Origin: Kocuria rhizophila DC2201
Lineage (GTDB): Bacteria; Actinomycetota; Actinomycetes; Actinomycetales; Micrococcaceae
Direction: 5' to 3'
Assembly: GCF_000010285.1 (NCBI RefSeq)
Contig: NC_010617.1
Location: 806,001-870,000 of the forward strand
DNA length: 64,000 nucleotides
In this document: positions 7,606 to 16,319 of the stretch, piece after piece
How positions within the stretch are numbered: the stretch's first letter is position 1
How the letters are laid out: each line of letters opens with the position of its first letter
Notes under the pieces: generated by a model
Databases searched by the model: none
What the model saw: only the letters and a program-made list of their open reading frames with translations
Told to the model about the DNA's origin: nothing
Position numbers and translations under genes: made by a program

Positions 7606-9848
7606 GCTGCGGCGGCCCACAGTTTGTCCGACCACTCCTTGACTCTGGCCGTCTCGTCGAACCAGTACTCCTCCAGCAGCGGAACCAGTTCGTGACGAAT
7701 GACCGACGCCAACCATGCCCGGTCCGCTTCCACGGCCCTCGAAGGCTTGGAGAGGAAGCTGTGGCCAATTTCGAATCCCCGCCCCAGTGCGGGGTCCCCA
7801 GAAATTTCTTTATTGAGTTGCACGACCGTCTCCACGACTCTTTCCAGTGCGGGGTTCTCCGCCTCGTCGAGCCACGTCCGGAAACCCTCGGAATCAAAAC
7901 CCGGACGCATGTCGAAGAACCCGAAACGGCGGCGCAGGGCGTAGTCGAGCACAGCAAGACTTCGATCAGCGGTGTTCATCATGCCGATGATGTGAAGGTT
8001 TTCGGGTACAGAAAACAACTCATTCTTGTGCAGCAGGCGGATCTCCTGACCCCGTTTGTCCTCCTCGATTAGCATCAGCAGCTCACCAAATATTTTGGAG
8101 ATGTTCCCTCTGTTGATCTCGTCGATGATGAAGAAGTACGGGCGGGAACCGTCATCCGCGCGGGCGGTTTCACAGAACCTGTAGAAGGGGCCCTCGGTCA
8201 GGACAAAACCCCCGGACTCCGTGGGCCGATAACCCATGATGAAGTCCTCGTACGAGTAGCTCTGGTGGAACTGCACCATCTGCACGCGGTGAGGGTCTCT
8301 CGCCCCGATCATGGAGTACGCCAGACGCTTCGCCGCGTACGTCTTCCCGACTCCTGGCGGCCCTGCCATGATGACGTTCTTCTTGCGCCGCAGCAGGGAA
8401 CTCAGGCGGTCGTAGCTGTCCTCAGACATGAACACCGTCTCCAGGAAGTCTTCTTTGCCGTATGCAGGGGCGGGTCTCGATGACCCCGTCAGTTCCACCC
8501 CGGTTTCCCCAGTGGTGAGTTCTTCGAGCTGTTCGACGTAGTCACGGTACTTCGTGATGTCGGTCAGTGTTTTTGTCACGGCGTCGCCCGGATGCGGCCA
8601 AGAACCCTGCCGGTCCCACTCCACGGCTACCACATGGCGGTACGTCTCCCGGTCCGGCTCGAACCTGGGCTCGGAGACGACCACGCCGCGCCCGATCACC
8701 TCGCGTCGTCCTCGCTTGGCGTAGACCACGTCCCCAATTTTGAGGTCGTGCTGAAATTGCCACAGGGCTAGTGCGTCATGACTGTGAGCGGTGGCACCGG
8801 ATCCTTCTCGACTCAGGGCTTGGCGAATCGACTCGCGGCTCGGGTACTGCGCAAGATCGCCCAGTTCGTCCCATTCGATGGCCATGATTCCTTCGGTGAA
8901 GAACTGGGACCACATGCATGCCTGGGGCCCAGGGGAGTAGAGCCAGTAGTGGGTGGGGCGGGGCTCCGCCGAGGTGACACTCGACTCCTCCTCGGAGGGG
9001 TTCGTCGGGTCTGGTTGCCAGAGCTCCGCGACGCCCGCTGTCCAGAAATGGAACGGTTCCGAGAACTGTTTGGCCAGATCACCACGAATGGCGAAAAGGT
9101 CGCGGTCGATTGCCGCAGGGTCGTCTCCGGAGGAAGTGGAGACCCGGTTGGCCAGCGCATCTCGAATGTTTCTCTTCATCTGCATGGAAGAGATCGGCTC
9201 GAACGTGTCCGGGGCGGCGAGGAACTGGAAGGCGTTTCGAATGTCGGGACGGTCGGTTCCAGAAGCGAGCATCACTCGTTGCAGAGCCCACGGGTCTGCG
9301 CGCGTTTTTTCCCGTTCTGGATCACTCAACGAATCCCAGTGACGAATGAATGTGGAGACCCAGATGATGTGTTTCCACAAGGCCCCGTTGTACCCCATGC
9401 CAGGTACGAAACCAGCAGTGTTGGAACGGCGGTCCAAACAGCGTGATATGACGGCCGGTATGCTGATGGACGGGTCGTCGAGGTGGCGCAGAATTCTTTC
9501 AACGTGCTGTCGGCGTGTTGCGGGTCGCGCGTTCCGCACTGGGTGCTCGCGCAGGAAGGAAATTTCCGCGGCCAGAAGGACGACGGCGCGCGAGGCTCCG
9601 GTCAGCTGCACGTCCAGCTTGTCCCACTGTCCCTGTGCCGTGCCCTCGATGGGATTGTCCTCCACGCGCCTGCGAAGGTCTTCTGCAGCGTCGACCGTCC
9701 AGATCTTCGTGTGTGGATCTATGGTTGAGGCGCCATCCCTCAGCATGTGAGAGATCAGATCGTGCACGTCCCGCGCGACATCCATGTCGGGCGTCGGTCG
9801 TGAAGCCGTGACGAACGAATTGATTGCTGTCCTGCTCTCCTTGGCCAT
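7602..9848 (-). CDS. mcrB: McrB, GTP-dependent AAA+ motor with N-terminal modified-base reader
   Basis: The product is 748 residues from ATG at 9848, with AAGGAGG about 12 bases upstream. Residues 1-280 form an unrecognised N-terminal region. Residues 299-415 (THYWLYSPG, then IGDVVYAKRG and VIGRGVVV) look like an EVE/PUA-like modified-base-reading fold, which I infer from pattern only. The AAA+ module follows: Walker A GPPGVGKT at 495-502, Walker B FIIDEINRG at 573-581, and MNTADRS at 624-630, the McrB NTxD signature linked to GTP specificity, then LDYALRRRF as arginine region. McrB rings recognise modified DNA and translocate to trigger McrC. E. coli McrB is 459 residues, so this protein carries about 290 extra residues at the N-terminus. 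Confidence 0.92.
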   Translation of the reverse strand: MAKESRTAINSFVTASRPTPDMDVARDVHDLISHMLRDGASTIDPHTKIWTVDAAEDLRRRVEDNPIEGTAQGQWDKLDVQLTGASRAVVLLAAEISFLREHPVRNARPATRRQHVERILRHLDDPSISIPAVISRCLDRRSNTAGFVPGMGYNGALWKHIIWVSTFIRHWDSLSDPEREKTRADPWALQRVMLASGTDRPDIRNAFQFLAAPDTFEPISSMQMKRNIRDALANRVSTSSGDDPAAIDRDLFAIRGDLAKQFSEPFHFWTAGVAELWQPDPTNPSEEESSVTSAEPRPTHYWLYSPGPQACMWSQFFTEGIMAIEWDELGDLAQYPSRESIRQALSREGSGATAHSHDALALWQFQHDLKIGDVVYAKRGRREVIGRGVVVSEPRFEPDRETYRHVVAVEWDRQGSWPHPGDAVTKTLTDITKYRDYVEQLEELTTGETGVELTGSSRPAPAYGKEDFLETVFMSEDSYDRLSSLLRRKKNVIMAGPPGVGKTYAAKRLAYSMIGARDPHRVQMVQFHQSYSYEDFIMGYRPTESGGFVLTEGPFYRFCETARADDGSRPYFFIIDEINRGNISKIFGELLMLIEEDKRGQEIRLLHKNELFSVPENLHIIGMMNTADRSLAVLDYALRRRFGFFDMRPGFDSEGFRTWLDEAENPALERVVETVVQLNKEISGDPALGRGFEIGHSFLSKPSRAVEADRAWLASVIRHELVPLLEEYWFDETARVKEWSDKLWAAAA

Positions 9849-10151
9849 GTGGTCATTCTGCCTCCTTCTGGTTCCCTTGCGGTCCTGGATGCATGAAACA
9901 TTTGTGCGGGGGGAGGGGGACGAGAAGCGCCCAATCCGAAGCTCTCCGGGGGATGGGGCACGAACCCGTACGACCCAGCACATATGTCTCAGGCTGATCG
10001 GTTTGGCAGACCCCGCCGGACATGAGGGCGCGTTCAAACAGCAACCGGTCCCTGTCTGCATACCCCGGCGTGGCCCCGCAGGGCGGGCCAACACCGGGTC
10101 TACAGTTGTTACCGTAAACGTCCTTCGCTGAAGCGAGGCCCGGAGGGGACA
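9849..10151. other. Divergent intergenic region at the right edge of the defence island
   Basis: These 303 bp lie between the divergent starts of mcrB (minus) and the DASS transporter (plus). They should hold both promoters, but I cannot place them confidently. The plus-strand gene has a clear GGAGG just before its ATG. Base composition changes here from the less GC-rich island to the typical GC-rich chromosome. I see no integrase, direct repeat or complete tRNA that would mark an insertion boundary. Confidence 0.45.
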
Positions 10152-11624
10152 ATGTCGAGTAGCCAGGTCGATTCCACAACCAGTTCGAGAAGAATGGATC
10201 GGGGCACCGTCTCCATGCTCTGGAAGTTCGGGCTCATGGTCCTCATCGGCGCGGTGATCTTCTTCATCCCCGCACCCGAGGGTGTGGACCCCCGCGGCAT
10301 GCACATGCTCGGCATCTTCGTCGCGACCATCCTCGGGCTCATCCTGCAGCCCCTGCCCACCCCGTCGGTGGCGCTCATCGGTCTGGCCACGGCCATGATC
10401 ACCGGCGCCATGGATGTCAAGAGCGGGGAGGCACTGAGCGGCTTCTCCAACTCTGCCGTCCTGCTCATCGTCGCGGCGTTCTTCATCGCGGACGGATTCC
10501 TGCTCACCGGGCTGGGCCGCCGCATCGCGCTGATGTTCCTCTCCGTGCTGGGCAAATCGCCCCTGGGCATCGCCTACGGCATGGCCGTCACGGACCTTCT
10601 GCTCGCACCGGCAACGCCGTCCAACACGGCCCGCGCCGGCGGCGTGATCTACCCGATCGTCCGCTCCGTCGCGGAGGTCCAGGGCTCCACCCCGGACACC
10701 GACGAGTCCCGCAGGAAGCTCGGCTCCTACCTCACGTTCACCGCGGCCCACGTCAACGTGATCACCAGCGCCATGTTCATCACCGCCATGGCCGGCAACC
10801 CGCTGGCCGTGGCCTCCGCCGAGAAGCTCGGCGTTCACATCTCCTGGGGCCAGTGGGCCCTGGCCGCGCTGATCCCCGGCCTCGTGAGCCTGGCGGTGGT
10901 CCCGTGGCTGCTCATGAAGGTCTACCCGCCCACGCTCAAGAGCACGCCGGAAGCACCCACCATGGCCCGCAGCGAGCTGCAGAAGATGGGGTCCATGACT
11001 CGCGGCGAGATCATCATGGCGGCCACGTTCGTGCTGCTCCTGCTGCTGTGGGTCTTCGGCACGGCCATCGGTGTCAACGCCACCACGGCGGCCTTCGTCG
11101 GCATTGCGGTGCTGCTGGTGACCAAGGTGCTCACCTGGAACGACATGGCCAAGAACGGCTCCGCCTGGAACACCCTGATCTTCTTCGCGGTCCTGGTGGG
11201 CATGGCGGAGAACCTGAACAACCTGGGCGTCATCACCTGGATCGGCTCGGTGGTCTCCGGCGCCGTCGGCGGCATGCCCTGGGCTGTTGCCTTCGCCATC
11301 CTGGCGCTCGTCTACTTCTACGCGCACTACATGTTCGCCTCGAACACCGCGCAGATCGTCGCCATGTACGGCGTGTTCCTGGGCGCGGCCATCACCGCCG
11401 GCGCCCCGCCGATGTTCGCGGCCCTCGCCCTCGGCTACATCGGCAACCTCTTCGGCGCCATCAGCCACTACGCCTCGGGCCCGTCCGGGGTGGTCTACGG
11501 CTCCGGGTACGTCAAGGTCTCCGAGTGGTTCAAGGTCGCCTTCATCATGTCCGTGGCCATCATCATCATCTGGACCGTGGTGGGCAGCGGCTGGATGTGG
11601 GTCCTCGGCGACCTCGCCATGTAG
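10152..11624 (+). CDS. DASS (SLC13/CitT) family anion:sodium symporter
   Basis: This 490-residue inner-membrane carrier has about 12 hydrophobic segments. Two SNT motifs, one in each inverted half, mark the divalent anion:sodium symporter family: ATPSNTARAGG at residues 154-164 and FASNTAQIV at about 396. They line the Na+ and carboxylate sites. Substrates of this family are C4-dicarboxylates, citrate or related anions; which one cannot be told from sequence. The start ATG at 10152 has GGAGGGG upstream. The gene stands alone, ends at a strong terminator and faces the sdh operon, so supply of succinate, fumarate or malate to the TCA cycle would fit. An alternative is a glycolate- or sulfate-type DASS carrier. 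Confidence 0.88.
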   Translation: MSSSQVDSTTSSRRMDRGTVSMLWKFGLMVLIGAVIFFIPAPEGVDPRGMHMLGIFVATILGLILQPLPTPSVALIGLATAMITGAMDVKSGEALSGFSNSAVLLIVAAFFIADGFLLTGLGRRIALMFLSVLGKSPLGIAYGMAVTDLLLAPATPSNTARAGGVIYPIVRSVAEVQGSTPDTDESRRKLGSYLTFTAAHVNVITSAMFITAMAGNPLAVASAEKLGVHISWGQWALAALIPGLVSLAVVPWLLMKVYPPTLKSTPEAPTMARSELQKMGSMTRGEIIMAATFVLLLLLWVFGTAIGVNATTAAFVGIAVLLVTKVLTWNDMAKNGSAWNTLIFFAVLVGMAENLNNLGVITWIGSVVSGAVGGMPWAVAFAILALVYFYAHYMFASNTAQIVAMYGVFLGAAITAGAPPMFAALALGYIGNLFGAISHYASGPSGVVYGSGYVKVSEWFKVAFIMSVAIIIIWTVVGSGWMWVLGDLAM

Positions 11625-11647
11625 CCCGCACGGCAAACCCGCCCAGC

Positions 11648-11691
11648 ACGACGACGCTCGGTGCCCTCTCAGGGGCACCGAGCGTCGTCGT
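11648..11691. terminator. Bidirectional rho-independent-like terminator
   Basis: A perfect 19-bp inverted repeat (11648-11666 with 11673-11691) has a 6-base loop. It lies between the converging DASS transporter and sdhB genes. The stem contains the GACGACG/CGTCGTC core that recurs in this genome. There is no long T-tract, as usual in high-GC actinobacteria. Confidence 0.85.
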
Positions 11692-11712
11692 CTGTTGGGG
11701 AAAGCGGCCGGG

Positions 11713-12462
11713 TCAGTCGTCCTTGTTGCGCAGCACCTGCCGCAGCTTCTCCCGGTTGAGCCCGGCGATCGCGGTGAGCGGGATGCCCGCGGGGCACACC
11801 TCCGCGCACTCGCCGTAGACCGAGCACGGGCCGAACTCCTCCTCGGCGGCGCGCGTGATGCCCTTGGCCCGGCGGCTGCGCTCCTTCTGGCTGGAGGGCA
11901 GCGTGGCCAGGTGCATGGTCTTGGACCCGGCGAACAGCTGGGCGGAGCCGTTGGGGCACGCCGCCACGCACGCACCGCAGCCGATGCACGCGGCCAGGTC
12001 CAGGGCCCACTCCGCGGACTCGTGGGTCACCGGGATGGCGTCCGCGTCCGGGGCGGTGCCCACGGAGGTGGACACGAAACCACCGGCCTCGATCACCCGG
12101 TCCAGCGCGCTGCGGTCCACCGCGAGGTCCTTGACCACGGGGAACGCGCCGCTGCGGAACGGTTCGAGCTGCACGGTGGCGCCGTCCTCGAAGGAGCGCA
12201 GGTGCTGCCGGCAGGACGGCGTCTTCTCCTGGGGGCCGTGGGGCCTGCCGTCCACGGTCACGCCGCACGCACCGCAGATGCCCTCGCGGCAGTCCGAGTC
12301 GAACGCCACTGGGTCCTCGCCGCGGGCCACGAGGTCGTCGTTGAGCTTGTCGAGCGCCTCGAGCAGCGAGAACTCGGGCCCCACGTCCTGCAGCGGGTAC
12401 TCCTCGAAGTGCCCGCCCTCGGCGCCGGACTCCTGCCGCCACACTTTCAGCGTGAGTTTCAT
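11713..12462 (-). CDS. sdhB: Succinate dehydrogenase / fumarate reductase iron-sulphur subunit
   Basis: The product is 249 residues from ATG at 12462. The N-terminal 2Fe-2S domain has SDCREGICGACG (residues 55-66) and a fourth Cys in PSCRQH. The C-terminal domain has the cluster motifs CIGCGACVAACP and CSVYGECAEVCPAGI for the 4Fe-4S and 3Fe-4S centres. It carries electrons from the flavin of SdhA to the membrane haem anchor SdhC, feeding menaquinone. It is the last gene of sdhCAB, 13 bp after sdhA. The gene order C-A-B with one anchor resembles the Bacillus and actinobacterial menaquinone-linked type rather than E. coli sdhCDAB. Confidence 0.95.
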   Translation of the reverse strand: MKLTLKVWRQESGAEGGHFEEYPLQDVGPEFSLLEALDKLNDDLVARGEDPVAFDSDCREGICGACGVTVDGRPHGPQEKTPSCRQHLRSFEDGATVQLEPFRSGAFPVVKDLAVDRSALDRVIEAGGFVSTSVGTAPDADAIPVTHESAEWALDLAACIGCGACVAACPNGSAQLFAGSKTMHLATLPSSQKERSRRAKGITRAAEEEFGPCSVYGECAEVCPAGIPLTAIAGLNREKLRQVLRNKDD

Positions 12463-12475
12463 GAGGATGGTCCTC

Positions 12476-14464
12476 TCATCGGTAGTCGCGGGTCTCGGGC
12501 GGGACGCTCGGGAACTCCAGGTGCTCCTGGTGCCGCACGTAGCGCGGGCCGTGCGGGGCGGCGTCGTCAGACCCGACACGTTCCCAGGCCGAGGCGAAGA
12601 GCCAGTGGGCGTCGTCGCGCTGGGCCTCGCCGCCCTCGGTCTGGTGCTCGTCCCGGAAGTGCGCGCCGGCGGACTCGTCCCGGTCCAGCGCGTCCAGGCA
12701 CATGAGCTCGGCCATGTCCAGGTAGTCGGCCACCCGACCGGCCCGTTCGAGCTCCTGGTTGAAGCCGTCCGGGCGGCCCTGCACGCGCAGGTCCGTCCAG
12801 AACTCCTCGCGCAGCGCGCGGATGCCCTCCAGGCCCTCGGCGAGGCCCTCGGCGGAGCGCGTGACCCCGCACTTCGCGTAGAGCAGGTCGCCCAGGCGCC
12901 GGTGGAAGCGCTCCGGGCCCTGGGTGCCGCCGATGTCGATCAGCGCCTGCACGCCCGCCTCGGCCTCGGCCACCGCGGCCCGCACGACGTCGTCGTCCAC
13001 CGACAGCTTCTCCTGGCCCAGCAGCGGGGCCAGGTAGTTCGGCACCGAGTAGGGGAGCGTGAACCAGCCGTCCACGCACGCCGAGAGCAGCGAGTTGGCG
13101 CCCAGGCGGTTGGCCCCGTGGTAGCCCCAGCCGGCCTCGCCGCCCACGAACAGGCCGGGGAGCGACGTCATCATGTCGTAGTCGCTCCACAGCCCGCCCA
13201 TGGCAAAGTGCGCGCCCGGCGCAATGCGCATGGGCTGCTCGTACGGGTCCTCGCCGGTGACGTCCGAGTACATCTCGAAGAGGTTGCCGTAGCGCTCGGC
13301 AATCACCTTCTTCCCGAGCCGCTCGATCGCGTCCCGGAAGTCCAGGTACACGGAGTTCTTCAGGGGCCCGACGCCGCGGCCCGCGTCGATCTCGGTCCTC
13401 GCCGCCCGGCTGGCGACGTCGCGGGGCGTGAGGTTGCCGTAGGCCGGGTACCGGCGCTCCAGGTAGTAGTCGCGCTCGTCCTCGGGGATGTCGTTGGGCG
13501 CGCGCTCGTCCCCGGGCCGCACGGGCACCCAGATGCGGCCGTCGTTGCGCAGGGACTCGCTCATCAGCGTGGTCTTGGACTGCCACTCGCTGGAGACGGG
13601 CAGTGCCGTGGGGTGGAACTGGATGAAGCACGGGTTGGCGAACAGCGCCCCGCGCCGGTGGGCCCGGAACGCGGCCGTCACGTTCGAGTTCTTGGCCAGC
13701 GTGGAGCGGTAGTACACGTTGCCGTAGCCGCCGGTGGCCAGCACCACGGCGTCGCCGGTGACCGCGGAGATCTTTCCCGTGATGAGATCGCGCACCACGA
13801 TGCCCTGGGCGCGGCCGTCCGCGACGATCAGGTCCAACATCTCCGTGCGAGTGTGCAGGTTCACCTGCCCCGTGGAGACCTGCCGCAGCAGCGCCTGGGC
13901 GGCGGCCACCTGCAGCTGCTGACCGGTCTGCCCCCGGGTGTAGTAGGTGCGGGAGACCTGCACGCCACCGAACGAGCGGGTGGCCAGCTGGCCGCCGTAC
14001 TCACGCGCGAACGGGGCACCGATCGCGTTCATGTGGTCGATCACCCGGACGCTCTCCTCGGCCAGGCGCCAGGCATCCGCCTCGCGGCCCCGGAAGTCAC
14101 CGCCCTTGACGGTGTCCTTCACGAACCGGGCCACGGAGTCGTTGTCCACCTTGCGGGCGCGGGCCGCGTTGATGCCGCCCTGGGCCGCCACCGAGTGCGC
14201 TCGCCGCGGGGCGTCGTGGAACGTGAAGGACTCCACGTTGTACCCCAGCTCCCCGAGGGCCGCAGCGGCGCCCGCCCCCGCGAGACCGGTGCCCACCACG
14301 ATGACCGTGAACTTGCGGCGGTTCAGCGGGGAGACCAGGCGGTAGTGCAGCCGCCGGTCCGCCCAGATCTGGGACGCGGGGACCTCCGCCTGCAGCCCGG
14401 GCAGGTCCGAACCCACCGTGCGGAGCTCGTCGAGCAGGGCCTGGGCCTGAGTGGATGCCGTCAT
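12476..14464 (-). CDS. sdhA: Succinate dehydrogenase / fumarate reductase flavoprotein subunit
   Basis: The product is 662 residues; ATG at 14464 overlaps the sdhC stop by one base (TGATG), showing coupling. An FAD-binding Rossmann motif VVGTGLAGAGAAAALGELG lies near residue 55, followed by HSVAAQGGINAA where the His covalently carries FAD in this family. The substrate-capping domain contains FQFHPTALP, and FAMGGLWSDYD near residue 425 belongs to the active site. The enzyme oxidises succinate to fumarate on the cytoplasmic face of the membrane, joining the TCA cycle to respiration. The C-terminal tail contains a GSDDAAPHG stretch coded by the GACGACGCCGC motif common in this chromosome. Confidence 0.95.
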   Translation of the reverse strand: MTASTQAQALLDELRTVGSDLPGLQAEVPASQIWADRRLHYRLVSPLNRRKFTVIVVGTGLAGAGAAAALGELGYNVESFTFHDAPRRAHSVAAQGGINAARARKVDNDSVARFVKDTVKGGDFRGREADAWRLAEESVRVIDHMNAIGAPFAREYGGQLATRSFGGVQVSRTYYTRGQTGQQLQVAAAQALLRQVSTGQVNLHTRTEMLDLIVADGRAQGIVVRDLITGKISAVTGDAVVLATGGYGNVYYRSTLAKNSNVTAAFRAHRRGALFANPCFIQFHPTALPVSSEWQSKTTLMSESLRNDGRIWVPVRPGDERAPNDIPEDERDYYLERRYPAYGNLTPRDVASRAARTEIDAGRGVGPLKNSVYLDFRDAIERLGKKVIAERYGNLFEMYSDVTGEDPYEQPMRIAPGAHFAMGGLWSDYDMMTSLPGLFVGGEAGWGYHGANRLGANSLLSACVDGWFTLPYSVPNYLAPLLGQEKLSVDDDVVRAAVAEAEAGVQALIDIGGTQGPERFHRRLGDLLYAKCGVTRSAEGLAEGLEGIRALREEFWTDLRVQGRPDGFNQELERAGRVADYLDMAELMCLDALDRDESAGAHFRDEHQTEGGEAQRDDAHWLFASAWERVGSDDAAPHGPRYVRHQEHLEFPSVPPETRDYR

Positions 14465-15186
14465 CACTGAATCACTCCCAGCAGAACCATGAGGGGGATG
14501 GTCACGTTGCCCACACAGATGGCGATCGCCACCAGCCCGGCCACCCAGGCCGCGACCTGGCGCAGCCGCCTGCCCGTGGCACCGAGGTCGTTGGCGGCGG
14601 TCCACGTGCCGTGGGCCACGTGGGCGGTGAGCACCAGCATCGTGAGCATGTAGAACGCCGCGACCACGGGGCGCTGGAAGCTGGCGACCAGGTTGGCGTA
14701 CGCCGAGCCGGCCTCGAACGAGCCGGTGGCGGCCGGTGGCGCCCCCAGGGTGAGGTCGAGAATGTGGAAGATCACGAACAGCAGGATCACCACACCGGTG
14801 CCCAGCATGGTCCGGGCCAGCCAGGCCTCGCCGCGGCGCAGCCCGGTGCGGGGGAACGCCCCGCGGGCCCGGCGGGCGCGCGTCCACAGCAGGATCCCGC
14901 ACCCCACGTGCAGCACGAGGCTGGTCAGCAGCACGACCCGCAGGATCCACAGCACGCCCTCGTACGGCACGAGCGGCATGAGCAGCTCGCGCAGCCAGTG
15001 GGCGTAGTGGTCGAACTCCTCCTGGCCCCGGTAGATGTGCAGGTTGCCGTACATGTGGACGAACACGAATCCCACGAAAACGAGCCCCGTGAGGGCCATG
15101 GTGGTTTTCGCCGCGAAGTTCGACACCGGCAGCCTTCTGCGCGGTGGAGACGATCGGTGGTGCTCTCGGTGCGCAGTGGCCGTCAT
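14464..15186 (-). CDS. sdhC: Succinate dehydrogenase cytochrome b membrane anchor (B558 type)
   Basis: The product is 240 residues from ATG at 15186, preceded by GGGAAGGG. Five hydrophobic helices are visible (about residues 28-48, 75-95, 105-125, 150-170, 205-235). His residues in helices (VFVHMYGN, LVLHVGCG, VIFHILDL, TAHVAHGTW) are candidates for axial ligands of the two haems in this di-haem family. It anchors SdhAB and reduces menaquinone. It is the promoter-proximal gene of sdhCAB. The next gene upstream (15361-15966) is a truncated methyltransferase, so the operon promoter must lie in 15187-15360. Confidence 0.92.
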   Translation of the reverse strand: MTATAHREHHRSSPPRRRLPVSNFAAKTTMALTGLVFVGFVFVHMYGNLHIYRGQEEFDHYAHWLRELLMPLVPYEGVLWILRVVLLTSLVLHVGCGILLWTRARRARGAFPRTGLRRGEAWLARTMLGTGVVILLFVIFHILDLTLGAPPAATGSFEAGSAYANLVASFQRPVVAAFYMLTMLVLTAHVAHGTWTAANDLGATGRRLRQVAAWVAGLVAIAICVGNVTIPLMVLLGVIQ

Positions 15187-15360
15187 GATTGCCCTTCCCC
15201 GTGCCTGGGCCGCATTGTCGGCATTGCCAGGTGTGTTTTCCACGCTACTCCCGTGGCGGGGCGGGGCGGGGCATTGCCGCGCATTGCGGGAAAGCGTGTG
15301 GAAAGCTGCTGGGGGAAATGATCAGTGCACTGCAGTTTTCCGGCGTGCACAATCAATTTT

Positions 15361-15966
15361 TCAGTCGACGACCCGGGAACAATTCGCCTGCAGCACATTC
15401 TTCGCGCGCTCGGTCAGCGCCCGGACGTCCAGGTACGGCACCACCACGTGACCCTCGACCTGTTCGTGCAGCCAGTGGGACAGGGTGCGCAGTCCGGCGC
15501 TGTCACCGGGAGGCAGCTCGACCATGAGGCGTTCGAGGTTGTCGTGGACGAGCAGGGTGCGTCCGCTCTCGGCGAGGGCCTGGATCAGGCGTTCGTCGTC
15601 GGCGGGGTCACCGAGGGTGCGCGGGGAGTCGTACTCGAACCACACGGCGTCGCACCGCGCGTCGATGGCGTTCCAGTGGTGCGCGAGCACGTGGATGTCG
15701 AAACCGTCGATGTCGCTCTTCCACACCACCAGGTCCTCGGGGGCGGGCATCTCCAGCAGCGATGCGGGGGAGACCCAGTCCTCGACGGTGTGAGCACCGG
15801 TGCCCTCGTCCGGCTGGAACCCTCCCGTGGAGCCTGCGCGGCTGAAAGACACCCGCGTGCCCACCGGTCCCACGAACCCCTCCACCACGGTGGCGCGTTC
15901 GGCGGGCGGAGCCAGGTTGCGGGTCAGGTAGCCGAGGAACGTGGGATCGCCCTCGACGCTGATCAC
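15361..15966 (-). pseudogene. 5'-truncated FkbM-family SAM methyltransferase
   Basis: The frame encodes about 201 residues beginning VISVEGDPTFLGYLTRN, which matches the second strand-helix unit of FkbM methyltransferases. WKSDIDGFDIHVL and AVWFEYDSP follow, the conserved D-x-D/G-D and E-D region of the catalytic core. The first unit that binds SAM (DxGAxxG, expected about 25-35 residues earlier) is absent: upstream codons remain open for a short way but contain no such motif in any frame. The only start is a GTG inside the domain, without a ribosome site. I conclude that the 5' third was deleted. Intact relatives methylate sugars or alcohols in natural products. Confidence 0.65.
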
Positions 15967-16319
15967 CGAAGCCCGCGGATCCGGAGTTCCTCGCCGCCGG
16001 GGGACAGGTGTACCTGCCGGAGCCCACGGTCCGGGGCGAGGAGCCCGTGCGTCCCTGATCTCGGGGACTGGTGTATTGCCTCACACTTGGCGCTTTTCTC
16101 GCAGTGGCCGGGTCCCGCGGGGCCCTCGCAGGACTAGCGTTGAGCCTGCGATCAAGGCGTTGTGGTACGGCGCCGCGGCGGGTGGTGCGGAGGGCTTCAT
16201 GCCCCCCCGATGCACCCGCCGCGCGCCCGCCCGGCCGTGAGCGACCGAGGGCGCCCCCGCGGCGTCGTCGTCGGCCTGGGTCGCTGCCCGCCCACCCGCC
16301 GGACGTCGTGGAGGACGCC
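15967..16319. other. Intergenic region upstream of lctP
   Basis: These 353 bp lie between the broken FkbM gene and lctP. The lctP ribosome site (GGAGG, about 16309) and probably its promoter are here; a CAGGACTAGCGTTGAG stretch near 16128 could contain a -10 (TAGCGT). The GACGACGACGCC motif occurs at 16261-16272 in reverse orientation. No gene is credible. Confidence 0.45.

Noticed and set aside
9940-9995. A tRNA-like segment on the minus strand (GGGTTCG T-loop-like sequence)
   Set aside because: No acceptor, D or anticodon arm can be built around it, so it is not a tRNA or a convincing tRNA fragment.
7602-11975. A single 1,457-codon minus-strand frame extending mcrB far upstream
   Set aside because: Beyond 9848 the translation is antisense to the DASS transporter and has no protein-like features. 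The ATG at 9848 with AAGGAGG upstream is the real start.
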